Source: SAR324 cluster bacterium
GTDB taxonomy: Bacteria; SAR324; XYD2-FULL-50-16
Length of the DNA: 12,850 nt
Assembly: GCA_002401295.1 (NCBI GenBank)
Contig: NVSR01000066.1
Span: 1 to 12,850, forward strand
Direction: 5' to 3'
The translations under genes were made by a program, and so were the position numbers. Positions 1 through 7,223 of the stretch are shown here, piece after piece; the first letter of the stretch is position 1, and each line of letters starts with the position of its first letter. The notes beneath the pieces were generated by a model that did not search any database, was not told the DNA's origin, and worked only from the letters and a program-made list of their open reading frames with translations.

Positions 1-1
1 T

Positions 2-241
2 CCTGCGATGCAAGGAAGCTACTCTATCAAATATGTATTACCTTCCTTAGTTCCTGAAATGGAGAAAGCCTATAAAAACCTTAATGGTATTCAAAATGGT
101 GGTGATGCTATGAATGCCTTTCCCAAACTTTCTAGTATGAATCCAGAAGAAAAAGAAGAAACGAGAAGAGCTCTGCTAGAGTACTGTAAGCTTGATACCT
201 TAGCCATGGTTAAAGTACTAGAGAAGCTTAAAAATATATAG
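2..241 (+). CDS. DUF2779-type protein, C-terminal fragment
   Basis: The open frame enters from the left edge and ends in TAG, so only about 79 C-terminal residues are visible. The visible part has GSYSIKYVLPSLVP near its start, GGDAMNAF in the middle and LLEYCKLDTLAMVKVLEKL at the end. This is the pattern I know from the C-terminal DUF2779 domain, which resembles an RNase H/DnaQ-like exonuclease fold: a YCKLDT block with a late conserved aspartate. Nuclease activity is an inference from the family and has not been shown. The true start is outside the window, and the ATG at position 8 is internal. The next gene starts 11 bases downstream behind a GAGG ribosome site, so the two are probably cotranscribed. 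Confidence 0.7.
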   Translation, partial: PAMQGSYSIKYVLPSLVPEMEKAYKNLNGIQNGGDAMNAFPKLSSMNPEEKEETRRALLEYCKLDTLAMVKVLEKLKNI

Positions 242-252
242 TGAGGTAAATA

Positions 253-873
253 ATGAATAAGATAAATGAACTTGTAGAATATATCAATAATGCAAACCCT
301 TCAGCTATTGCATTAATGATTTTTTTAGGACTCTTTTTTAACTTTAAAAGCATTGTAGAGTTTTTAGATTCCAGAAAAAAAGTAAAAATTTCTAAACTAG
401 AAGAGGCCCTTAAAAATGAAAATTTAAAAGGGTTAGATAAAGAGTTATTAGAAAATGAACTGACTAAGGAACATTTTAAAGTCACCATAGGCTTAGATGT
501 CGAAAAAGAGTTTAGAGAAGCAATAATTAAAATTTTTAAAAAAACAAAAGGTGAATTGGCATTTAAACACTTTCAAAGAGCATTATTTCATATGGAATAT
601 AGAGATAATGAATTGAGCATAAAAATATCTATCTATGATAATTTTTCTTTTTATTACAATTTACTTGTGGGTATCTCATTTAGCATCATAGGTCTAACAC
701 TTTTTGCTTATGGAGTATTAACTTTTTCAACAACTTCCTTTATTTCTATTCTTGGACTCAGTCTATTAGTTATAGGTATTGGAATATTTTCTTTACATGA
801 GCTATTTCCAATAATATCTGCAAAAAAAGTTTTGAAAGAACTAGAAAAACAAAAAGAGCTTATAGGTGATTGA
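253..873 (+). CDS. Three-helix membrane protein of unknown function
   Basis: This 206-residue protein starts at ATG with GTGAGG a few bases upstream. I see three hydrophobic segments at about residues 17-35, 135-157 and 161-183. Between the first and second lies a charged, lysine/glutamate-rich helical region of about 100 residues (40-130). The C-terminus is short and basic-acidic (KKVLKELEKQKEL). The long hydrophilic part is probably cytoplasmic, given its lysine content, but the topology is inferred. I recognise no family and no catalytic motif. The gene follows the DUF2779 gene by 11 bases, which suggests one operon. Base composition matches the surrounding host region. Confidence 0.7.
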   Translation: MNKINELVEYINNANPSAIALMIFLGLFFNFKSIVEFLDSRKKVKISKLEEALKNENLKGLDKELLENELTKEHFKVTIGLDVEKEFREAIIKIFKKTKGELAFKHFQRALFHMEYRDNELSIKISIYDNFSFYYNLLVGISFSIIGLTLFAYGVLTFSTTSFISILGLSLLVIGIGIFSLHELFPIISAKKVLKELEKQKELIGD

Positions 874-951
874 TTACAATAAAAAAATCATATGAGATAG
901 AGATTTCATCTGTATAAAAAGAAGTTCCTATCTCTAGCATTCAGTTTTGAT

Positions 952-1092
952 TTAAGTTTCTAGTAGGTTCTTTTCCACATCTTCTAATTTTCTTAAGTAA
1001 CTAAAGTAAATTCCTATACTTGCCTGATTATTTAAGACAAATAATCCGCCAGATTTATTTTCATAAAAGTTAACCCAATTCAAATCTTTCAA
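952..1092 (-). CDS. Possible 46-residue protein or gene remnant
   Basis: The minus strand has a 46-codon frame beginning at TTG with GGAAG eight bases upstream. It reads LKDLNWVNFYENKSGGLFVL and continues to EDVEKNLLET before TAA. The amino-acid mix is protein-like (GGLFVLNN, YFSYLRKLEDVEKNL), not the random composition of a shadow frame. It lies in the otherwise empty 258-base gap before pyrF. A stop codon lies in frame just upstream of the TTG, so it is either a tiny gene or the tail of a decayed one. I do not recognise a family. Homologues in related genomes would be needed to accept it. Confidence 0.25.
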   Translation of the reverse strand: MKDLNWVNFYENKSGGLFVLNNQASIGIYFSYLRKLEDVEKNLLET

Positions 1093-1130
1093 GTGCTACA
1101 CTTCCATTATTGAATTAAAAAGAGAGAACT

Positions 1131-1814
1131 ATGCAATTATGTGTCGCACTTGATTTACCCACTCAAAAAGAAAACCTAGCCTTACTTGAAAAAATAAAGA
1201 CTTATGATGTTTGGATTAAGGTTGGCTTTCGTTCTTATATCCGCGATGGAAAAGAGTTTATTGAAGCTATCAAGGCCATTAACCCAGAGTTTAAAATATT
1301 TTTAGACCTAAAACTTTATGATATCCCTAACACTATGGCGGACGCGGCTGAGTCTATTATGGGTCTAGGTGTGGATATGTTTAATGTACATGCGAGTGCG
1401 GGAAAACTAGCTATGAAAACCGTTATGCAAAGACTTGAAAAGTATGAAAACCGCCCTATCGTTTTAGCCGTAACTGCCCTAACCTCTTTTGATGAAGAAA
1501 ACTTCAAAGCTATTTACAACCAAGACATAGCTTCTAAGGCAGATCAGTTTGCTAAAGACACTTATGAAGCAGGTATGGATGGGGTTGTGTGTTCTGCCTT
1601 TGAAAGTGCTTCTATCAAAAACATCACCTCAGATAGCTTTGCAACCCTATGCCCAGGAATTCGTCCCTTTGGTGAAGATGCGGGCGATCAAAAAAGAGTG
1701 GCAGATATAGCTAAGGCTAAAGAGCAACAGGTTGACTTTATTGTTGTAGGTCGTCCTATTTATCAAGCTAAAGACCCAGCACAAATTGTAGAAAAAATCT
1801 TAAAGAACCTATAA
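1131..1814 (+). CDS. pyrF: Orotidine-5'-phosphate decarboxylase
   Basis: PyrF converts orotidine monophosphate to UMP, the last step of de novo pyrimidine synthesis, in the cytoplasm. The 227-residue length is normal for the short bacterial form. Signature residues are in place: ALD at residues 6-8, Lys30, the catalytic block FLDLKLYDIPN with Asp59, Lys61 and Asp64 (residues 57-67), the CPGIRP phosphate loop at 174-179 and VVGRPI near 205-210. Together these outline a complete TIM barrel. The ATG start is preceded by AAGAGAG at a suitable distance. The frame is intact and host-like in codon use, and it is the best marker of chromosomal background in the window. Confidence 0.97.
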   Translation: MQLCVALDLPTQKENLALLEKIKTYDVWIKVGFRSYIRDGKEFIEAIKAINPEFKIFLDLKLYDIPNTMADAAESIMGLGVDMFNVHASAGKLAMKTVMQRLEKYENRPIVLAVTALTSFDEENFKAIYNQDIASKADQFAKDTYEAGMDGVVCSAFESASIKNITSDSFATLCPGIRPFGEDAGDQKRVADIAKAKEQQVDFIVVGRPIYQAKDPAQIVEKILKNL

Positions 1815-1844
1815 ATATAAGCTAAACTAATACATGGAACACCT

Positions 1845-1863
1845 TTTGCTATTTACAAGCAAA
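1845..1863 (+). other. Small hairpin in leader of the 48-residue gene
   Basis: TTTGCT (1845-1850) pairs with AGCAAA (1858-1863) across a seven-base loop, directly before the TAAGGAG ribosome site of the next gene. It could be a leader structure or a weak end signal for pyrF. There is no T-tract. Confidence 0.3.
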
Positions 1864-1877
1864 TATAAGGAGTTCAA

Positions 1878-2024
1878 ATGAAAGTTCTGGAGACAATCGA
1901 TGTGGTCATAAAGTTAAAAGAAAAGATTGCAGAAGCACGAACACATAATTCTAGTTTAGCCACCCAACTGCAAAAACTACTTGACGCCATCCTTTCAAAA
2001 CCTACCAATAAACACTCTATATAG
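1878..2024 (+). CDS. 48-residue helical protein of unknown function
   Basis: The ATG follows a strong TAAGGAG ribosome site with five bases of spacing, the best Shine-Dalgarno in the host part. The product starts MKVLETIDVVIKLKEKIAEA, continues with HNSSLATQLQKLLDAIL and ends KHSI. It is almost entirely amphipathic helix with regular leucine/isoleucine spacing, so a small dimeric or partner-binding protein is likely. There is no signal peptide or membrane segment. It lies 63 bases after pyrF and may share its transcript. Its stop codon lies inside a perfect palindrome that could end transcription. I do not recognise a family. The strong ribosome site is the main reason to accept it. Confidence 0.6.
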   Translation: MKVLETIDVVIKLKEKIAEARTHNSSLATQLQKLLDAILSKPTNKHSI

Positions 2025-2033
2025 AGTGTTTAT
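2008..2033. terminator. Perfect 26-bp palindrome, probable terminator
   Basis: ATAAACACTCTAT is followed directly by its exact reverse complement. It overlaps the stop codon of the 48-residue gene. An RNA hairpin of about 11 base pairs with a four-base loop would form at the end of the transcript. The following bases (CCCTTCTT) are only a poor T-tract, so termination is likely but not certain. A symmetric protein site is the alternative. Confidence 0.55.
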
Positions 2034-2108
2034 CCCTTCTTAAATCACATAATTCAAAATTCCCTAGCTTATAAGCATATATTTAAGTGAGAGTTTATTT
2101 ACCTTCGT

Positions 2109-2114
2109 TATAAT
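2109..2114 (+). promoter_or_regulatory. -10 box of the tRNA-Ser promoter
   Basis: A perfect TATAAT lies 33 bases before the tRNA 5' end. No good -35 box is visible, which is common in Campylobacterota promoters. The expected transcript start near 2120 leaves a short leader for RNase P to remove. Confidence 0.55.
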
Positions 2115-2147
2115 CTCAGTCCTAAAACATTATGTTTTATACTACTT

Positions 2148-2237
2148 GGAGAACTGGGTGAGCGGTTGAAACCACACCCCTGCTAAGGGTGCGAGGGGGT
2201 AACTCCTCCGAGAGTTCGAATCTCTCGTTCTCCACCA
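2148..2237 (+). tRNA. tRNA-Ser (GCU anticodon)
   Basis: The cloverleaf can be drawn in full. The acceptor GGAGAAC (2148-2154) pairs with GTTCTCC (2227-2233). The D stem is GGT/ACC. The anticodon stem CACCC/GGGTG encloses the loop CTGCTAA, with the GCT anticodon at 2182-2184. There is a long variable arm (about 2193-2208), and the T arm is GAGAG-TTCGAAT-CTCTC. CCA is encoded at 2235-2237. The long variable arm fits a class II serine tRNA reading AGC/AGU. The base before CCA is A, whereas bacterial tRNA-Ser normally has G there. The phage integrase gene converges on this 3' end, so it is the probable attachment site. Confidence 0.93.
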
Positions 2238-2240
2238 CCA
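2212..2240. other. Presumed attachment site (attL side) in the tRNA 3' end
   Basis: A tyrosine integrase gene ends 62 bases downstream and reads toward the tRNA, the usual layout when a phage uses a tRNA 3' end. The shared core would lie in the T-arm/acceptor sequence. CCA occurs twice in a row at 2235-2240. I looked for a second copy of the T-arm/acceptor sequence to 12850 and found none, so the exact core cannot be set. Confidence 0.5.
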
Positions 2241-2279
2241 ACCCCTATTTTACGGAATTTCAAGCACTTTTTAAACAAT

Positions 2280-2293
2280 CAAGAATTCTCTTG
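2280..2293 (-). terminator. Weak hairpin after the integrase gene
   Basis: CAAGA and TCTTG form a five-base-pair stem with an ATTC loop just past the integrase stop on its transcript. A weak T-rich stretch follows. It may end the phage transcript before it runs antisense into the tRNA. Confidence 0.3.
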
Positions 2294-2301
2294 CGTATCC
2301 C

Positions 2302-3183
2302 TCAATTATAAATAGAAATAGACTTATCAAAATCATTAATTTCACTATCTATAAACTTCACATAAACATTAAAAACCATTTCAGTAGAAGCATGACCCAA
2401 GAGCTGTGCAAGTTGTATTGGAGTAACTAAATTCCTATAAAGCATATTTGTAGCGTAAGTGTGTCTAGTATTGTAAGGACGTCTGTAATCAATACCAAGT
2501 TCTTTAAGTGAAGGCTTCCAAAAACTTTCTACAAAAGTATGTGTATCAAGGTAAGGCTCATTGTATTGAGTAACAAAAAGATATTCATTATCGTGAAGTT
2601 CTAAAAGCTCTATTATAAAAGGTCTTAGAATTTCAAGAATAGGAATAGTTCTTAAACTTGTTTTTGTCTTTGGTGTAGACTCTCCAAAGCGTGAACGTGT
2701 ACGTTCTATCTTAATAGTAGATTTTTCTAAATCAATATCAGATTTTTTCAATCCAATAATCTCACCTGAACGCATACCAGTATAAAAAGCAATAGCTATA
2801 TAATATTTATAGTTATGATCAGGAGCAGCTGCCATAATCTTTTCAACTTCATCCGAAGTAAAAGGAATGATAACAGGCTTAGAAAACTTTGGAAGTCTAA
2901 CAACCTTTACAGGGTTACGAAGAATAACTTCATCATAAAGAGCTTCTTGAAAGATACCACCAAGAACCGAAAGATAAGTTCTTAAAGATTTACCGCCAAC
3001 GTCAGTAATAGAATATAGCCATCTTTTAACATCAGAGGGTTTAACTTCTTGAATATTCATATCACCAAATATAGGGTTAATTCTGTTCTCTATGATATTG
3101 AAATATTTATCATAAGATGAAAATTTAATTTCATGTTTTTTAAACTCAAGATAGATAGTTGAATATTCTTTAAATAAAGACAC
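2302..3183 (-). CDS. int: Phage tyrosine integrase
   Basis: This 293-residue site-specific recombinase is expected to insert and excise the phage at the adjacent tRNA-Ser. An N-terminal core-binding SAM-like domain covers about residues 3-85 and the catalytic domain about 108-290. Catalytic residues visible are Arg138 in TGMRSGE, a hairpin lysine near 172-174 (PKTKTS), Arg240 in PYNTRHTYAT, His264 in LLGHAS and the nucleophile Tyr274 in NVYVKF. The usual first box-II histidine is Tyr237, a change I know from many phage integrases. The start is GTG, overlapping by one base the stop of the upstream 57-residue gene (TAGTG). An in-frame stop nine bases upstream of the GTG rules out an N-terminal arm-binding domain, so the protein is shorter at that end than most phage integrases. 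Confidence 0.93.
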   Translation of the reverse strand: MSLFKEYSTIYLEFKKHEIKFSSYDKYFNIIENRINPIFGDMNIQEVKPSDVKRWLYSITDVGGKSLRTYLSVLGGIFQEALYDEVILRNPVKVVRLPKFSKPVIIPFTSDEVEKIMAAAPDHNYKYYIAIAFYTGMRSGEIIGLKKSDIDLEKSTIKIERTRSRFGESTPKTKTSLRTIPILEILRPFIIELLELHDNEYLFVTQYNEPYLDTHTFVESFWKPSLKELGIDYRRPYNTRHTYATNMLYRNLVTPIQLAQLLGHASTEMVFNVYVKFIDSEINDFDKSISIYN

Positions 3184-3356
3184 TATTTTTTCTTATATCT
3201 AAAACGAGATCTTTTATAAAGATGCTTAACATAAAATGCCATATGAGCATCAGACTTCCTTTTAAACCATAAAAAAGTCATAGGACCTAACAATGCATTC
3301 ATAATTAAATTTTCATCACCATCATATACGGGTGTACATAATCCCATTCCTAACAT
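3183..3356 (-). CDS. 57-residue protein between rep and integrase
   Basis: ATG directly follows the replication gene's stop (TAAATG), with GAGGAG just inside that gene as ribosome site. The stop TAG shares a base with the integrase GTG. The product starts MLGMGLCTPVYDGDENLIMN, has a short hydrophobic patch (ALLGPMTFLWF, about 21-31) and ends very basic (HLYKRSRFRYKKK). The double stop/start coupling argues strongly that it is translated. The basic tail suggests nucleic-acid or membrane contact. An excisionase or regulator would suit its position beside the integrase, but no HTH is visible, so function is open. Confidence 0.7.
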   Translation of the reverse strand: MLGMGLCTPVYDGDENLIMNALLGPMTFLWFKRKSDAHMAFYVKHLYKRSRFRYKKK

Positions 3357-4811
3357 TTAAAACTCCTCATTATATAAATTTAAAGATACAATCTCATCAT
3401 GCAATAAACCACGCTTGATCATTACATTTTTTGTATGTCCATAATGCTGAAGATTTACATTTTCAATATCTTCATCAATATTTTTAAAATAGTCATACAA
3501 ATCTAAATTTTTCATTTTATTAGGTGATTTAACACCCTGCTTAACTACATTTCCATTGATATAAAACATGTCAATACCATCAACAACCAAAGGTATATGA
3601 TTATGAACTTTTTTATTAGTAAATTTCTTAGGTACCTTTTCAAATTTATCAAATTTTAGTGTCTTTTCTTTTTGCTCATCAATTGAAAGTTTAAAATATT
3701 CATCAGGGTATAAAGATTCTTTTTTCTTTGCACCGAACTCTTTAACAACCTTATCACCGTAATAAATCTTATATAAGCCTCTGTCGTAAAGAAGGGTACG
3801 ACCTGAATACACATCTTCAAACTTGAAATAATCATCATCCTTAGACCATTCACAATGACCACCCTCAGCGTTAGCGATATCAGTTAAGTAATACCAGTCG
3901 CTTTCTAAAGGTTGAATCTTTTGAAAAACCCATTGAGGAATAATCGTATGAGAAGTTACACAGCGAGGTATACGATGATAAACAAACCAAGCTTGCATAT
4001 AATCCATAGTTTTTTGATTCTTTAAATCCATAAAAGACTTAGTCACATATTTAAGAACATAAGCAGAGGGTTTATTAATATCCCATTGAAAAGATTCTAA
4101 TTGTCCTTTATCACAACCCCTAAGAGGTTTAGAATTTCGAGAAGCACTAAAAGACTTTGTGAACTGGTCTTTAATTTGTGCCATGTAATCAATAGGAACA
4201 TAAAACATCATGTGAAAGTGTGGTACACCATCCTTATGAGGTTCAACAGTTCTTATATACGAATACTTAAGACCTTGTTTACGCATAGCCTTAAAAGGTG
4301 CAGAAGCTAAGAATAGTTTCATTTGATAATTTAGAATATTATATAAGTCTTTAACATTAATTTTTTCATTGTTTACAATACGATCAAAAATATAATTAGT
4401 TTCAGGATTATTTGGAATCTTAGTAACTGCCTTTTTAGCTCTTAAATAAAGCTTTTTTTCTTTATCACTCTTACGAGCGATTTTTTTAAGCGAATTAAAT
4501 TTTAATAAATGATTATAAAATCTCTTATTATCATTCTCATGTAATAAATCCCTATAAAAGCCATCAAGCGTTGAAGTAATAAAAACAGGTACTAAACCAA
4601 GCGTTTTAGTAAAGTCAGTCATAGTATTAATCTTATTAACTAACTGAGCGTAATATCTTAATGAGTGGTTAGCGTGATGCGAAACATCAAGTAAAGATTT
4701 AATTTGACCATTCCCAGTAATAAAAGTTGTTTCCTCTAAATATTTCTTCTGTCTATCAATTTTATTTTGAACATAACTTAAATCATTTGAAGTTAAACCG
4801 TAGTTTTCCAT
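3357..4811 (-). CDS. HUH replication initiation protein (pII-like)
   Basis: This 484-residue protein is the rolling-circle initiator, expected to nick the double-stranded phage DNA at its origin, join to the 5' end and re-close the released circle. The HUH metal site is His198-Phe-His200 in GVPHFHMMFYVP. An upstream motif-1-like strand is VFITSTLDGF (76-85). The active-site block is YVLKYVTK with Tyr251 and Tyr255, the same two-tyrosine spacing as YVAKYVNK of phiX174 gpA. The N-terminal 180 residues are helical and basic, and the C-terminal 180 residues I cannot assign. The ATG is preceded by AAAGGGTGACAC, the motif shared with three other genes. It heads a coupled rep-57aa-int block. Hairpins upstream at 4877-4921 may hold its target. 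Confidence 0.88.
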   Translation of the reverse strand: MENYGLTSNDLSYVQNKIDRQKKYLEETTFITGNGQIKSLLDVSHHANHSLRYYAQLVNKINTMTDFTKTLGLVPVFITSTLDGFYRDLLHENDNKRFYNHLLKFNSLKKIARKSDKEKKLYLRAKKAVTKIPNNPETNYIFDRIVNNEKINVKDLYNILNYQMKLFLASAPFKAMRKQGLKYSYIRTVEPHKDGVPHFHMMFYVPIDYMAQIKDQFTKSFSASRNSKPLRGCDKGQLESFQWDINKPSAYVLKYVTKSFMDLKNQKTMDYMQAWFVYHRIPRCVTSHTIIPQWVFQKIQPLESDWYYLTDIANAEGGHCEWSKDDDYFKFEDVYSGRTLLYDRGLYKIYYGDKVVKEFGAKKKESLYPDEYFKLSIDEQKEKTLKFDKFEKVPKKFTNKKVHNHIPLVVDGIDMFYINGNVVKQGVKSPNKMKNLDLYDYFKNIDEDIENVNLQHYGHTKNVMIKRGLLHDEIVSLNLYNEEF

Positions 4812-4812
4812 T

Positions 4813-4824
4813 GTGTCACCCTTT
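4813..4824 (-). promoter_or_regulatory. AAAGGGTGACAC start motif, copy 1 (rep)
   Basis: On the minus strand AAAGGGTGACAC stands one base before the rep ATG. GGGTGA can pair with the 16S anti-Shine-Dalgarno. The identical 12-mer precedes three other genes at the same spacing, which suggests a shared translational operator in addition to a ribosome site. Confidence 0.7.
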
Positions 4825-4851
4825 TAATATTTTATGTTTCTAATCTGTAAA

Positions 4852-4930
4852 CTTGTGTTAAGTTGACAAGGAGCCATTCGCCTTAGTAAAAATTGCTTCG
4901 CAATTTTGCACCTGTGGCGAACGTCTCAGG
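4852..4930 (-). other. Intergenic hairpin cluster, candidate phage origin/packaging region
   Basis: The 119-base gap between the Zot gene and rep holds a small stem CTTGT/ACAAG (4852-4856/4866-4870). It also holds a nested structure. The outer stem is TTCGCC (4877-4882) with GGCGAA (4916-4921). The inner perfect 8-bp stem is AAAATTGC (4889-4896) with GCAATTTT (4900-4907) and a TTC loop. The stems are clearly richer in GC than the surroundings. In Ff phages the intergenic region between gene IV and gene II carries the origin and packaging hairpin. This gap has the same place, between the last assembly gene and the replication gene. A terminator for the virion operon is the simpler alternative. 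Confidence 0.5.
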
Positions 4931-6043
4931 CTAAAAAAATGAATTAATTGAGCCCGTATTATTATCATCTTTAATTTCATACATTTCTAAAAATTCTTTA
5001 TCTGTTTGATAACAAAAATCAGTAAAAAAGAAATGTTTTTCTTTATACGCTAATTCCATATTGTGACGCTCTTTATAAAAAGTAAATTTATTCATAGAAA
5101 AAACATCATTCTTGTAAACACAAGAAGCTTTACCACATCTAAAACAAACTACATCCCTTAAATCATTAACTACATCAATAACAAAAGGACTAGAAGTAGA
5201 AGAAGAAATATTCATAACTGGAGGATCATCATCAAAAAAAGAAGAAACATTGTAAATCAAAAAAGAAAGAAGTAAAAACATAGCCAACAAATATACATAT
5301 ATCTTAGGAAAAGCCAACTGAGGCTTACCGCAGTCATATTTATCAAATATCCATGTCGGAATCCAAACCTGTTTAATAACAGGCTTAGAACCTTTAAACT
5401 GAGTATATTTATCATAAAAAGCATACTTAAATAATTGAGGATGCAAACGATTCGAAGCATCAGCAGCCGCAATATAATGTTTAACAGTCTTATCATTTTT
5501 AAATGAAGGAGAAATTTCAGTTAAATCATTCTGAATTAAAATCATATCTTGATAAATATGACGGGAATAATTAAACCACTTAGCCATATATTTCTTATGC
5601 TCATCAAAAAAATCAGCTACTTCATCAATAACAATTAACACATGATTAAACTGAAAACCTTTAATATCAGAATACAAATAAGATATAAGTTCCAAATCAA
5701 ATTCAGACTCTACATCATCAAACTCAACACCTAGAGCTACATCATCCCAAAACTTATTAAGTACCTTATCAATAGACTGTATATGCTTAGAAGCCTCTAA
5801 TAAAGTAGCCTGCGCCAAAGCACACTTATCAATAATGTCAAAATTTAAAAACTCTAACATACCACCAAAATCATCTTTATTTAAACCACTAATATTTGAA
5901 TAAACTTTCTTATAACCACTTGTAAAATCTGAATCTTTAAAAAGAGGTTTTTTTATTTGACTGTTCGGCACAATTGAATATATGTAAGCAACAGCAAGAG
6001 CCGTTTTACCACCACCAAGGATTCCATTTATATATTTAATCAT
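4931..6043 (-). CDS. zot: Zot/pI family phage assembly ATPase
   Basis: This 370-residue inner-membrane ATPase drives extrusion of filamentous phage through the envelope, together with the secretin. Walker A is GILGGGKT at residues 7-14. Walker B is HVLIVIDE at 134-141, with Asp140 and Glu141. A single membrane segment lies at about 247-266 (YVYLLAMFLLLSFLIY), and a roughly 100-residue periplasmic tail carries a CFRCGKASC cysteine cluster near 300-308. This N-in/C-out layout and length are typical of Zot/pI. The ATG overlaps the secretin stop as ATGA, so translation is coupled. The C-terminal tail is where Vibrio Zot carries its toxin-like part, but I see no reason to claim toxicity here. Confidence 0.92.
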   Translation of the reverse strand: MIKYINGILGGGKTALAVAYIYSIVPNSQIKKPLFKDSDFTSGYKKVYSNISGLNKDDFGGMLEFLNFDIIDKCALAQATLLEASKHIQSIDKVLNKFWDDVALGVEFDDVESEFDLELISYLYSDIKGFQFNHVLIVIDEVADFFDEHKKYMAKWFNYSRHIYQDMILIQNDLTEISPSFKNDKTVKHYIAAADASNRLHPQLFKYAFYDKYTQFKGSKPVIKQVWIPTWIFDKYDCGKPQLAFPKIYVYLLAMFLLLSFLIYNVSSFFDDDPPVMNISSSTSSPFVIDVVNDLRDVVCFRCGKASCVYKNDVFSMNKFTFYKERHNMELAYKEKHFFFTDFCYQTDKEFLEMYEIKDDNNTGSINSFF

Positions 6044-7194
6044 TTGATAGTCGCTTTAAAATAGATTATGTAACTTATATTTTCAACCTTATCAATATCA
6101 TGGTTAAATAAGTTTCCAACTAAAGGAACAGCGGAGAGATAAGGCACAGAAGCGTTATAAGTGACATCATTAGAAGTTGTTAGACCAGCGAGCATAATTT
6201 GTTCACCATCTTTAATGTCAAAGGTTGAAGTGAAGGTATGACCACCTATAACAAGAACATCTAAAAGAGGTTTATATTCTATAAGCTCAGAAATAACAAA
6301 CTTAAAATCTAAAAGAGCATGACCATTCAATATCTTTGCAGAACAATCAAGCGTTAAACCAACATCTAACATTTCATATTGTTTAGATGAATATTCACCT
6401 GAATTTCTAACTGAATCAGTAGAACTTGAAACAATCCTTATTTCTTGACCAGCTTTAAAAACAGATGTACCATTATCCATAATCATCATATTAGGACGAG
6501 TAACAACATGAGCCGCTCCCGATTCTTTCAAAAGGTTAATAAAAAAAGAAACATCACCCAGTTCATTTATACCACGAGAACTTATAAGTTCTTGAACTGC
6601 TACATTGTTATTCACATTAGTAAAAAGACCAATATCAAAGCTTCCTATACTATTAATAGATGAAGCTATTGAAGTAAAGTCAATACCTATATCTTCTAAT
6701 TGCTGCTCATTAACACTAATAATTTCACCTTCTAAATAAACATGTTTAACTTCCGAAAGAGTAGAAACATATCTCTTGAAATTATGGAACATATCAACAT
6801 CAAGATACTTAACAATAATTTGAGAACCACCAACATTCACCAATTCAGTATTAAAAAAAGAAGCTAACTTTTCTAATTTTTCATAAGGAATATTATTATA
6901 TTTTATATATTCAAATTTAAATTTCTTCTCAGGTCTTTTATTTAAATAATAAATATTCCCAAGCTTAGAAAGTAAATAACCATTTTCAGAAATAATAATT
7001 CTAAAAGCATTTAATGAAATTCTAGGACTTAAAACACTAAAAAAATAAAAATTACTCTCTATATCAATCTTAGGATCTAAAATAATATTAATATGATTTG
7101 ACTCACTAACATGATTAGCCAACTGGTGTAAAGAAATCTTAATCGATTCAGCATATAAAGTTAAAGAAATTAACAAAATTAAAATATGTTTCAT
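6040..7194 (-). CDS. Phage secretin (pIV-like outer-membrane channel)
   Basis: A 384-residue secretin expected to form the multimeric outer-membrane gate for phage exit. It has an N-terminal signal peptide (about residues 1-16, ending LYAES) and periplasmic N-domains to about residue 145. The secretin domain starts with VYLEGEIISVNEQQLEDIGIDF (from 152). Key blocks are VVTRPNMMIMDNGTSVFKAG at 230-249 and SVPYLSAVPLVGNLF at 349-363, the family VPxLxxIPxxGxLF end signature. It lies between the pVI-like gene and Zot and shares ATGA with Zot. Carrying its own secretin makes it less dependent on a host channel than CTXphi. The start ATG is set by the AAAGGGTGACAC motif. Confidence 0.9.
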   Translation of the reverse strand: MKHILILLISLTLYAESIKISLHQLANHVSESNHINIILDPKIDIESNFYFFSVLSPRISLNAFRIIISENGYLLSKLGNIYYLNKRPEKKFKFEYIKYNNIPYEKLEKLASFFNTELVNVGGSQIIVKYLDVDMFHNFKRYVSTLSEVKHVYLEGEIISVNEQQLEDIGIDFTSIASSINSIGSFDIGLFTNVNNNVAVQELISSRGINELGDVSFFINLLKESGAAHVVTRPNMMIMDNGTSVFKAGQEIRIVSSSTDSVRNSGEYSSKQYEMLDVGLTLDCSAKILNGHALLDFKFVISELIEYKPLLDVLVIGGHTFTSTFDIKDGEQIMLAGLTTSNDVTYNASVPYLSAVPLVGNLFNHDIDKVENISYIIYFKATIK

Positions 7195-7195
7195 G

Positions 7196-7207
7196 GTGTC
7201 ACCCTTT
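7196..7207 (-). promoter_or_regulatory. AAAGGGTGACAC start motif, copy 2 (secretin)
   Basis: The same 12-mer as before rep, again one base before the ATG. With its next base it forms the 9-mer GGTGACACC, a near-palindrome. It gives the secretin its own strong ribosome site inside the assembly operon. Confidence 0.7.
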
Positions 7208-7223
7208 TATTTATAAAATTTAT

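Noticed and set aside
894..934. GAGATAG/CTATCTC inverted repeat after the membrane-protein gene
   Set aside because: The stem is only seven bases with a 27-base loop and no T-tract, too weak to call a terminator.
4931..6043. Zot as an enterotoxin
   Set aside because: The conserved part is the assembly ATPase. The periplasmic tail shows nothing that supports a toxin claim.
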